Below are positions 8,971 to 17,600 of a stretch of DNA of 64,000 nt, piece after piece. Source of the DNA: Leucobacter celer subsp. astrifaciens (GTDB lineage: Bacteria > Actinomycetota > Actinomycetes > Actinomycetales > Microbacteriaceae). Below the pieces are notes generated by a model, which ran no database searches, had not been told where the DNA came from, and saw only the letters and a program-made list of their open reading frames with translations. A program made the position numbers and the translations under genes. Every line of letters begins with the position of its first letter. Within the stretch, counting starts at the first letter, position 1. The stretch is taken from NCBI RefSeq assembly GCF_001273835.1, contig NZ_JHEI01000150.1:1-64000 (forward strand). The letters run 5' to 3'.

Positions 8971-10335
8971 TCAGCGGGTCAGCTTTCCGAGGAGGTCGTC
9001 CTCGTCACCGGCGGGGGAGGCGTCCGGCGAGACTCCCGCGCCTCCGGAGTCCGCGCCGCGCCGGCTCGCGTCGGCGATCGCGCGCTGGGAGACGATCACC
9101 GCGTCTTCGATCACGGCCTCGCCGCGCTCGAGGGCCTGCAGGTTGCGGGCTCGGAGCGCCCGGCCGGTGCGGTCGGCCTCGACGATCGCGCTGCACTGGG
9201 CCTTCACGGAGTCGATGACGGTCCAGATCGTCTCCTCGGTGATCACCGGCGCCTGCGAGGCGTTCGCGACCATCTCGACCGACTTCGCGGTCTCCGCGAA
9301 GGCGCCCTGGATGAGCTTGTTGGTGCCCTCCTGCACCGAGGCGCCGAGCTCGGCGCCCTCTTTCGCGAAGGCGGCCTGCTGCCAGAGGGCGAGCGACTGC
9401 CGCGCCGAGGGGAGGCCCATCGTGCGGAAGGTCGCGAGCCGGCGCCTCAGCGCGAACGTGGTGACGATGAGGTTGCGCGTCGCGGGTGCGTGGGCGAAGC
9501 CCAGGAAGAACTGCGAACGCCAGTCCGACCAGCTCTTCTCGGTCTCGGAGAGCACGAACGACAGCTTGCTGTGGATCTCGCGCAGCTCGCTCGTCGTGAT
9601 GGTCTCGCCGCGGTACACCACCGACTCCGAGCCCGAGCCCTCAGCGCTGCGCAGGGCGGCATCGGCCTCGTCGAACTCCTTGCGCAGCTCCTCGATGACC
9701 TGCTCGAGCGCTGCGAGCACCGCCACGACGTCGTCCATGTGGGCGAGGGTCTGCTTGTGGAGCAGCTGGCCGCGCGTGATGTTGTCGGCCAGCGCCGACT
9801 CCATCTCCTGCAGCTTGACCTCGGCCAGGTCGATCTTGTCGGTGATGGGCTTCGACTCGCGGATCATCGTCGTCAGCGTGTAGCGGCCCTTCTTGAACCA
9901 GCCCACGACGGTGTCGACCGCGTTCTCCAGCTTCTGCGACCGCCACTTCTTCTCGAAGCCGTCCATCGTGCGCAGCATGTCGTTGACGACGGCATCGGCC
10001 TCGGGCACCTTGATGTCGCGCTGCGCCTCCAGCAGCTGCACCGACGCGCTGTTCATCTTCTCCATGACCGGCCCGCCGAAGGTGACGATCTGGTTCACGT
10101 CCTCGGTGAACTTGCGGGCCAGGGCCGGCGCCCCGCGCCGCAGGTCGTCGAGCTGCTTCTCCGTGAGCAGGCTGCGGAACCTGAAGGCGGCCTCCTGCGG
10201 ATCCGTGACGCCGACCTCGGAGGTCGGAACCTCGGCGATCGCGAGCTCCAGTGGCGAGCCCTGCACCTCTGTGCTCTGGGTATCGCCGGGCTCCAAGAGC
10301 GCGGCGAAATCGACTGCAACGGTCTGCTCTGACAT
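8971..10335 (-). CDS. TelA-family toxic anion resistance protein
   Basis: A 454-residue cytoplasmic, mainly helical protein of the TelA/YaaN family, named for tellurite resistance but biochemically poorly understood. Recognisable parts are DLRRGAPALARKFTEDVNQIVTFG, the conserved GWFKKGRYTLTTMI region, and RNLIVTTFALRRRLATFRTMG near the centre. The C-terminus ends in a short acidic tail. The start ATG at 10335 has GGAGGAGACC upstream. It is the last gene of a minus-strand operon with two proteins that carry XpaC-like C-terminal domains; TelA and XpaC homologues are neighbours in other bacteria (xpaC-yaaN in Bacillus), which supports a shared function. Confidence 0.88.
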   Translation of the reverse strand: MSEQTVAVDFAALLEPGDTQSTEVQGSPLELAIAEVPTSEVGVTDPQEAAFRFRSLLTEKQLDDLRRGAPALARKFTEDVNQIVTFGGPVMEKMNSASVQLLEAQRDIKVPEADAVVNDMLRTMDGFEKKWRSQKLENAVDTVVGWFKKGRYTLTTMIRESKPITDKIDLAEVKLQEMESALADNITRGQLLHKQTLAHMDDVVAVLAALEQVIEELRKEFDEADAALRSAEGSGSESVVYRGETITTSELREIHSKLSFVLSETEKSWSDWRSQFFLGFAHAPATRNLIVTTFALRRRLATFRTMGLPSARQSLALWQQAAFAKEGAELGASVQEGTNKLIQGAFAETAKSVEMVANASQAPVITEETIWTVIDSVKAQCSAIVEADRTGRALRARNLQALERGEAVIEDAVIVSQRAIADASRRGADSGGAGVSPDASPAGDEDDLLGKLTR

Positions 10336-10430
10336 CGGTCTCCTCCAATGACGGTGTGCGGTGAGAATGTGGTGAAGTGCGGTGGTCTGCTGGATCGCGA
10401 GCCCGGTTCAGCCGGCTCGTCGGCGGGGCG

Positions 10431-11582
10431 TCACGGCTCCCGATCGCCGTAGATGTCGGACAGCCTGGCGCCGTTCTGCGGGCGCGTGAGCGATTCGAGC
10501 GCGACCCTGAACTCGATGTCGCGGGACTCGCTCAGCTGCCGGATGTTCTCGACGACCTCGCGATCGACCGCGTCGACGGCCCCCAGCACCTGCGCGATGC
10601 GCTGCTCGGGATCGCTCCAGTACCCGGGCTTGGTCAGGAGATCGCCGTAGTAGTCCTCGGAGAGGAGCGAGGCGAGCTTCGTGAGGGTCTCGGCGTACCG
10701 CGAGACGAGGAGGCGCTGCTGCTGCTCGGGCCCCTGCTGCGCGCGGGCGAAGAGGTCGGAGAGGTGCTCGAGGAGCGGCCGGAGGTTCCCGCTGCGATCC
10801 GAGCCGGCCCCGCGGCCCGCCAGGCCGGGCAGGTACTCCGAGACCGCGCCGATGAGGGGGGCCGCTGCGGCACCGGGCCGGGCCGGACCGCCGCCGTAGA
10901 GGCCCGCGAAGAACCGGAGCTCGTGGAGCGCGCGGGCGAGGGTCGTGCCGTTGGCCTCGTCGATGGCGCGGAGCTGCTCCGCGGCGAGGCCGGGCCCCGA
11001 GGGCTGGACGGATGCGCCGGCGCGAGCGCCGCGGCGGGGCCTCCAGGACACGGCGAGCGTCGCCGGGAGCGGGTGCCGGGTCTCGCGCCCGGCGAGGCCG
11101 AGCGGGCCCCTGGCGCGCACGGCGATGAATCCGCTGCGAAGCGTGCCCCGGCGTCTCGGCGCGAGGGCGAACGGAATGCTGAGGGGCTCACCGGGTGGCG
11201 CCACGACCGGGATCCACGGGGACGGCGAGGAACTCGCGGGGGCGCTCCCCGGGGGATGCCCGGCACTCGCCCGCAGGAGCGCGTGCTTGGGCCAGGTGTC
11301 CTGCACCGCGCCTCGGATCGCCCGGGTCCCGACGTTCCGCAGCCCGATGAGCATCTGCACGGGCTCGTCGCGCAGAGCGGCCGACGGCCCCCTGCGGGAG
11401 ACCTCGACCTGTCGCGGGCTGGGTGTCAGTGCGATGTCAGCGGCCGCCGCCAGGCCGCACAGCGCGGCCCAGCCTCCGAGGGCGGCGAGCACCGGCACGC
11501 CGATCAGGCCGAGCAGTGCGGCGGGGCCGGCGCCCAGGAGCGCGATGGCGGCGAACCGGGGGGTGAGGAATATCTTGCTCAT
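10431..11582 (-). CDS. Membrane protein: DUF58-like N-terminus joined to XpaC-like C-terminal domain
   Basis: A 383-residue protein. Two hydrophobic segments lie within residues 8-55. Then comes a stretch resembling the part of DUF58 proteins before the DUF58 domain itself (IALTPSPRQVEVSRRGPS, VQDTWPKHA, ALAPRRRGTLRSG, GPLGLAGRE). The usual DUF58 hallmark with GDD and RRIDW is missing. Instead, residues of about 290-383 match the C-terminus of the next gene upstream: EDYYGD, then VDAVDREVVENI, ESRDIEF and LSDIYGDR. That domain resembles XpaC-like helical proteins. The start ATG 11582 lies ten bases after the upstream gene, so they share an operon. Function unknown. Confidence 0.7.
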   Translation of the reverse strand: MSKIFLTPRFAAIALLGAGPAALLGLIGVPVLAALGGWAALCGLAAAADIALTPSPRQVEVSRRGPSAALRDEPVQMLIGLRNVGTRAIRGAVQDTWPKHALLRASAGHPPGSAPASSSPSPWIPVVAPPGEPLSIPFALAPRRRGTLRSGFIAVRARGPLGLAGRETRHPLPATLAVSWRPRRGARAGASVQPSGPGLAAEQLRAIDEANGTTLARALHELRFFAGLYGGGPARPGAAAAPLIGAVSEYLPGLAGRGAGSDRSGNLRPLLEHLSDLFARAQQGPEQQQRLLVSRYAETLTKLASLLSEDYYGDLLTKPGYWSDPEQRIAQVLGAVDAVDREVVENIRQLSESRDIEFRVALESLTRPQNGARLSDIYGDREP

Positions 11583-11592
11583 GCCGCCTCCG

Positions 11593-12669
11593 CTACTGCT
11601 TCGGGCGGTCGGTGTAGACGTCCGAGAGCTTCGCCTCGGCGACGGTTCTGGTGAGCGCGTCGAGCGCGACCTTGAACTCGAGGTCGCGCGACTCGTTCAC
11701 CTGCTTGATGTTCTCGACGGCCTGCAGATCGACCGAGTCGACGGCGTGCCGCACCTGATCCAGACGGCTCTCAGCGTCGTTCCAGAACCGCGGGTTGCGC
11801 GTGATATCGCCGTAGTAGTCGTCCCCGAGGGCCTTCAGCAGCTTGGAGAGCGTGTCCTTGTACTGCGCCTGCAGCAGCCGGGTCTGCTGCTCCGTGCCGC
11901 GCCTGCGCACCCGGATCATCAGTTCGGACACGTGGTCGGCCAGGGCGGAGATCCGGGCCCCGATGTCCGGGTAGACCGCGGCGCGCTCGCGCAACTCGGC
12001 GATGGACTCCCGCACGAACTCGCCGTTCTCGCCGCTCAGCGCGGCGGCCAGCTCTTTCTCCACGCGCCGGGATCCCGCGATCCCGCGATCCCGCCGGGCC
12101 CCGCGCCGCTTCCGCGCGAGCATCGCGAGGCCGCCGGCGATGACGAGAACCGTGACGAGGGCGGCCCCGCCGATCACGAGCCCGCCGCTCACCGGGGACT
12201 CGGCCGGCGCCTGGGCGCTGCCGGGGGTCAGCGTGTGGCCGATCGCCGCGACGGCGACGCCGCCGTCGGCCTCGGACTGGGAGTAGAGCGCCTCGGTGAT
12301 GGCCGTCGCGTCGCCGTCTGAGGCCACGGCGAAGCGGTCCCTGGCCGGGTGATCCTCGATCACGATGACGGTGTCGGATCCGGTGGCGTCCTTGACCTGC
12401 GAGGCCAGGGTGCTCGAGGGCACGTTCTCGGCCTGGTTCGGCTGCGGGATCACGATCACCCGCACCCCGTCGGGCAGCGCGTTCCCGAGTTCGGATGCGT
12501 TCGAGATCGAGGCGCCGTCGAACTGGCAGACGGTGCGGTCGCCGCAGGCCGCGACGACCTCGTCGGGGTCGGTGACCGCGAGTGCCGGAGCGGCCAGGGC
12601 GAGTGCGGACGCACCGGCGAGCGCGAGGCCGGCGAGGCTCGCGGTCAGGGTCGCTGTGATGGGTCGCAC
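11593..12669 (-). CDS. Secreted/membrane protein with XpaC-like C-terminal domain
   Basis: A 358-residue protein beginning at GTG 12669. An N-terminal signal peptide (ATLTASLAGLALAGASALAL to about residue 31) is followed by an extracytoplasmic domain of about 130 residues with a pattern like small TPM/Rv1476-type domains (NALPDGVRVIVIP, DTVIVIEDHPARDRFAVAS). A single transmembrane helix (GLVIGGAALVTVLVIAGGLA) comes next, then a charged cytoplasmic helical region. The last 100 residues (LGDDYYGDITRNPRFWND, VDSVDLQAVENIKQ, NESRDLEFKVAL, LSDVYTDR) are paralogous to the end of the downstream protein. It is nine bases from the VWA lipoprotein gene. It could link the outside sensor protein to cytoplasmic TelA; that is inference. 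Confidence 0.7.
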   Translation of the reverse strand: MRPITATLTASLAGLALAGASALALAAPALAVTDPDEVVAACGDRTVCQFDGASISNASELGNALPDGVRVIVIPQPNQAENVPSSTLASQVKDATGSDTVIVIEDHPARDRFAVASDGDATAITEALYSQSEADGGVAVAAIGHTLTPGSAQAPAESPVSGGLVIGGAALVTVLVIAGGLAMLARKRRGARRDRGIAGSRRVEKELAAALSGENGEFVRESIAELRERAAVYPDIGARISALADHVSELMIRVRRRGTEQQTRLLQAQYKDTLSKLLKALGDDYYGDITRNPRFWNDAESRLDQVRHAVDSVDLQAVENIKQVNESRDLEFKVALDALTRTVAEAKLSDVYTDRPKQ

Positions 12670-12678
12670 GATTGCCGT

Positions 12679-14508
12679 CTAGAAGTTGTTCATGACCGAC
12701 TGGAAGGTCTCGGTGATCTTGGTCGGGTCGGAGGCGTTGAAGACCTGTCCGCCCGAGGCGCGCGCGAGCTTCTCGAGCGACTCGATGTCGGCGCCCTCGG
12801 AATACGCGATCGCGAAGATGCGGACGGGCTTGTTGTTGCCGCCCTCCTTCTGGTCGGCGTTGATCTTCTGGATCAGCGATTCGAGCCGGATCACGGAGTC
12901 CGTGTCCTCGCCGTCGGAGAGGACGACGATGGCGTTGATGCGGCCGGTCTCGGCGTGCCCCTTCATGTAGTCGTAGGCCGTCGCGATCGCGTCGTAGAGG
13001 GGCGTGCCGGCGCGCTGGCTGTGGGCGAGATCCCTGATGTCGTCCTGCAGGCCCTCCTTGTCGCCTCCGAGCGGCCCGAAGGGGCGCACTACGCCGATCC
13101 CGTCGACCTGCTCGTCATCGATCTGCGAGGTGAGTCCGGTGGTGAAGGCCCACACGCCGATCTCGTCGGTGGAGCGGACCTGCCCGAGCGTGGTGGTCGC
13201 GCCCTCGATGGCGCCATCCAATCGGGTGCGGTTGCCCCCGATGCTCTCATCCATCGACCCCGAGATGTCGATGACCTGCAGGATCGCCGAGGGCTTGCGG
13301 ATCAGGGACCACTGGTCGATCGCGGCCGACACCACCTCCGGGGAGGGCTGCGGCAGCGAGAGCGCGGGCTGCTCCGGGTCGATGCCCACGTCGGAGTTGA
13401 GGTGGGCGCTGACGTCGATGCCGTCGTCGAGCGGGCGGAAACCGTACTTCGGGAGCTCCTGCTGCGCCTCGGCGGTGTGGAGGAACCGCACGAAGGCATC
13501 GGCGGCGACGCTCTGCTCGGGCGTCACCCAGTCGGCGTCGAGCACGACGGCGGGGTTGTCGCTCCACATCGACCCCTCGCTCGGGTAGATCGCGACGAGC
13601 TTCTCATCGGGAGGCGTCAGCACCTCGCCCGGCTGCACCGTGTGCGAGTCGGGGTTGCCGATGTTGTAGTTGTAGAGGGAGGTCTCCTCGAGCGCGATCG
13701 CGCTGACGTAGGACGAGCCGCTGCCGGTGGTCCTGTCGACCAGGTTCTGCAGCACCTTGCCCGTGGTGTCGCCGTAGTGGATCGCCCCCGACTCGAACAC
13801 GCGCGAGAAGTCCTCGGCCTCGGCGATATCAGCCGTGGTCAGGTCCTGCGTCTTGCCGGTAGCGGCGTAGGCCTGCATCAGCAGCGTGGACATGCCGGTG
13901 GTCGAGCTGTTCGGATTCGTCTTCGCGATCTTGAAGGAACCCCACATCGGCTTGCCGACCGCACCCCAGCCTTCGGGATCCGAGATCAGGTCGTGGATAT
14001 CGGTGAGGCCGATCTCCGCTCCCGGATACCCCAGCGCCTTCGCCATCGACTCGGGGATCCCGAAGACCACGGGGGTCTTCGCGAAGCTCTCGGCGCCGGC
14101 GACGACGCGCTCACCGGCGATGGAGGCGACGCGGTCGGTCCAGACGGTCGAAGCGGGCGACCAGATCGACGGCGCGGTCTCGTCGCCGAGCGCCCAGGTC
14201 TTCGTGGAGTCGGAGAGGTACTGGGCGGCCTTGCCCGAGGCGACGTTGATGGGGTGCACCGTCGCGCACTGGTCCAGGCCCTCGTGCTCGGCGGAGTCCT
14301 TGAACTGCTGCCCGAGCTCCTCCATGAGGTTGACCTTCTCGGAGGAGGTCGCGACGATCACCGATGTGCAGCCGTCATCGGCGAAGCCGCCGGACTGCGC
14401 GCCCCCGGACTGGGAGCCCCCGGCGGTGCAGCCGGAGAGCACGAGGGCGAGGGAGCCGGCGAGCGCGACGGCTCCGATGAGCTTGCGATGGAGTGCGCGA
14501 TAGGACAC
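12679..14508 (-). CDS. Substrate-binding and VWA domain lipoprotein
   Basis: A 609-residue exported lipoprotein. The signal peptide ends in the lipobox LSGC, giving a lipidated Cys near residue 25. The first part (about 45-370) has a type-2 periplasmic-binding fold (TSVIVATSSEKVNLMEELG, ALGDETAPSIWSPAS, PTEGSM-like YPSEGSM). The second part is a von Willebrand A domain with a MIDAS DISGSMDES and a later VVLSDGEDTDS. Such fusions are seen in actinobacteria, where the VWA domain is thought to bind partners through a metal ion. GTG 14508 was chosen because it starts the signal peptide. It is first in the operon that ends with telA. Ligand unknown. Confidence 0.85.
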   Translation of the reverse strand: MSYRALHRKLIGAVALAGSLALVLSGCTAGGSQSGGAQSGGFADDGCTSVIVATSSEKVNLMEELGQQFKDSAEHEGLDQCATVHPINVASGKAAQYLSDSTKTWALGDETAPSIWSPASTVWTDRVASIAGERVVAGAESFAKTPVVFGIPESMAKALGYPGAEIGLTDIHDLISDPEGWGAVGKPMWGSFKIAKTNPNSSTTGMSTLLMQAYAATGKTQDLTTADIAEAEDFSRVFESGAIHYGDTTGKVLQNLVDRTTGSGSSYVSAIALEETSLYNYNIGNPDSHTVQPGEVLTPPDEKLVAIYPSEGSMWSDNPAVVLDADWVTPEQSVAADAFVRFLHTAEAQQELPKYGFRPLDDGIDVSAHLNSDVGIDPEQPALSLPQPSPEVVSAAIDQWSLIRKPSAILQVIDISGSMDESIGGNRTRLDGAIEGATTTLGQVRSTDEIGVWAFTTGLTSQIDDEQVDGIGVVRPFGPLGGDKEGLQDDIRDLAHSQRAGTPLYDAIATAYDYMKGHAETGRINAIVVLSDGEDTDSVIRLESLIQKINADQKEGGNNKPVRIFAIAYSEGADIESLEKLARASGGQVFNASDPTKITETFQSVMNNF

Positions 14509-14694
14509 GGTCTGCGAGATCCTCTCCCCGATGCGAGTGTGCGTTCTCAGCCTATGCCACACCGGTGGGTGCAGTGGCGCCCCGCAGCCGCCGGTTCGCT
14601 GAGAGCGCGCGGGCGCTGCGCTGCGCGAGGACGGATGTCCGAGGGGGCCGGTAGGTTCGGAGAGCGGGATCCCCATCCCGGAGAGGAGGCGGCC

Positions 14695-17600
14695 GTGTTC
14701 GTGCAGAGACGATCCGAGGCGAGCGGGAGCGGTGCGGGAACGCACCGGATCGTGACGAGCGCGAGCGACCTCGCCGCCGCGAGCGCGTGCGAGTTCGCGT
14801 TCCTGCGGCGGGTGGACGCGAAGCTCGGCCGCGATGTCGAGGTGCCGCCCGACGACGATCCGATGCTGGCGCGGGCCGCGCGGCTCGGCGACGCGCATGA
14901 GGAGCGCACGCTCGAGGCGTACCGGGCGCGCTGGGGTGCCGGATCGGCGGGCGCGCCGGGCGGCGTCGTCGAGATTCCGCGGCCCGACTCGATGCACGAG
15001 GAGCATCTGATGGACGTGGCGGCGCAGACCCGGGAGGCGCTGCTCGGGCGGGCCGACGTGGTGTTCCAGGCCACCTTCTTCGATCCCGCGCAGAGGCCGT
15101 CCGGCGCCCCCCGTCATCCTGCGGTCGTGACGGAATCCCCCCGTCATCCTGCGGCCGCGGAGCGGATCGCAGGATCCACCCGCGACCCCGAGATCGGCTT
15201 CGTCGGCTTCGCCGACTTCCTGCAGCTGGGCCCCGACGGCGCCTACGAGGTGCAGGACACGAAACTCGCCCGCCGCGCCAAGGTCACCGCGCTGATGCAA
15301 CTCGCGGCCTACGCCGAACAGCTCGAGCGCATCGGCGTGCCGGTGTCGCCCGAGGCGGTGCTGATCCTCGGCGACGGGGCCCGATCCCGCCATCGGGTCG
15401 CCGACATCGCACCCGTGTTCCGGCAGCGCCGCGAACGGCTGCATCGCATCCTGCTCGAGCGCTACCGCGAACTCGGACCGGACGGCGGCCGAGAGAGCGC
15501 CGCACCGGTGGCCTGGGGCGCGGCCGGGATCTCGGCGTGCGGGCGCTGCGAGGTGTGCGAGCCCGAGGTGGAGCGCACACGCGATCCGCTGCTCATCGCG
15601 GGTATCCGGCAGACGCAGCGCGATGCGCTCGTCGCCGCCGGGCTCGACACCATCGATGCGGTCGCGGCACTGGCCGCGGGCGAGCGCGGGCCTCTCGGAG
15701 GGAGCTCCGCCGCCGGCGGGGTCCGCTCCGCCGAGAACAGGATCCGAGGCGTCGACGGCATCGCCGACGCCGCGCTGGAGCGCATCGTGGCGCAGGCCGC
15801 GGTGCAGCTCGAGGCGGTGCCGGGAGAGCGGCCACCGGTGCGGGTGATCGACGCGGCCGCGCTCGCCGCGATTCCGCAGCCGGACGAGGGAGATCTCTTC
15901 TTCGACTTCGAGGGCGACCCCATGTACCGGGAGCCCGGCTCCGACGAGACCGCGAGGTGGGGCATCGACTACCTCTTCGGTATGATCGACGCGCGCGAGG
16001 CCTTCACACCGCTGTGGGCCCACGATCTCGAGGCCGAGAAGCGGGCGCTGCTCGAGTTCCTCGCGCTCGTCGCCGAGCGGCGCGAGCGCTACCCGGGCAT
16101 GCGCATCTACCACTACGCGGCGTACGAGCGCACCCACCTGCTGAGCATCGCGGCGAGACACGGCGTCGGAGAGGCGGAGGTCGATCGGCTGCTGCGCGAG
16201 CACGTGCTCGTCGATCTCTACCCCGTCGTGCGCCGTGCGCTCCGTGTCGGTTCCCGCTCCTACTCGATCAAGAAGCTCGAACCGCTGTACATGGGGGAGC
16301 AGCTGCGCGACGAGGACGGCGTGACGAGCGGAGCCCAATCGGTCACCGAGTACGCGGAGGCGAGCGAGCAGCTCGCGTCCGACGATGATGCCGAGCGAGC
16401 CGAGGGGCGGCGGCGGCTCGAGGCGATCGCCGACTACAACCGCTACGACTGCCTGTCGACGCTGCGACTGCGCGACTGGCTGCTCGGCATCGCCGCCGCG
16501 CACGGGGTGAGCCCGTACCCGTCGAACGCGGTGGAGGAGGAGCAGAGCCCCGAGCTCGAGCTCAGCGCGGTGGCCGCCGCGCTCGCCGCCCACGCCGTCG
16601 CTGCGCCCTCCGAAGAGGACCGCACCGCGGCCGCCCTCGCCGCGAGCGCGATCGACTACCACCAGCGCGAGCAGAAGGCGTTCTGGTGGGCGCACTTCGC
16701 GCGGCTCGTCGACCCCGTCGAGGACTGGGCGGACACCCGCGACGTCATGGTCGTGGATCCTGCCGCCAGCCGGGTGGAGGAGGACTGGTTCGTGCCGCCG
16801 CGCGCCCGCGTCGAGCGACGGCACCTGCGCCTGCGCGGCGAGATCGCGCCCGGCAGCAGCCTGCGGAGCGGAGAGGCCTACCTGCTCTACGAGCACCCGG
16901 CACCGTTTCCGCAGCCCGGGGCCGCTCCGGGTGCACGTGGTGCGCGCCGCGTCAGGATCATCGACCGGCTCGATGACGGCGTGATCGTCGAGGAGTCCGC
17001 GGGTCCGGCGGGGTGCTACGACGTGCTGCCCGTGGCGCTCGTACCCGGCCCGCCGCCGCCCGCCGGCGCGCAGAAGGGGGCCATCGAGGAATGGGGCGCG
17101 TCGCTCGCCGCAACTCTCGATCGCGGCGAGTTCCCGCGCGATCCCGTCGTCGACCTCATCCGCCGCACCCGCCCGCGGTTGCCGGGGGACGCGGGGCTCG
17201 TCGCACCGGACTCGGAGGAAGCGCTCGCGGCCGTCGGCGGAGAGACGGATGCCGGTACCATCGGCGCCGTCGTCGCCAGTCTGCGCCGCCTCGATCGCAG
17301 CTACGTCGCGGTACAGGGGCCGCCGGGCACGGGCAAGACGTATCTCGCGGCGCGCGTGATCCGAGTGCTCGTCGAGCGCCACGGCTGGAGAGTCGGGGTC
17401 GTCGCGCAGTCGCATCGGGTGGTCGAGAACGTGCTCGACGGAGTCGTGGCCGCGGGGCTCGATCCGGCCCTCGTGGGCAAGGTAACGCAGGGAGGCTCGC
17501 TCGACCCGGACGACGCCGGGCCCGCCTACACGGTGCTGCCGAGAAACGGGCACCAGCGCTTCGCGGCGGGGCACCGCGCCGCGGGCCGCGGCTGCGTGAT

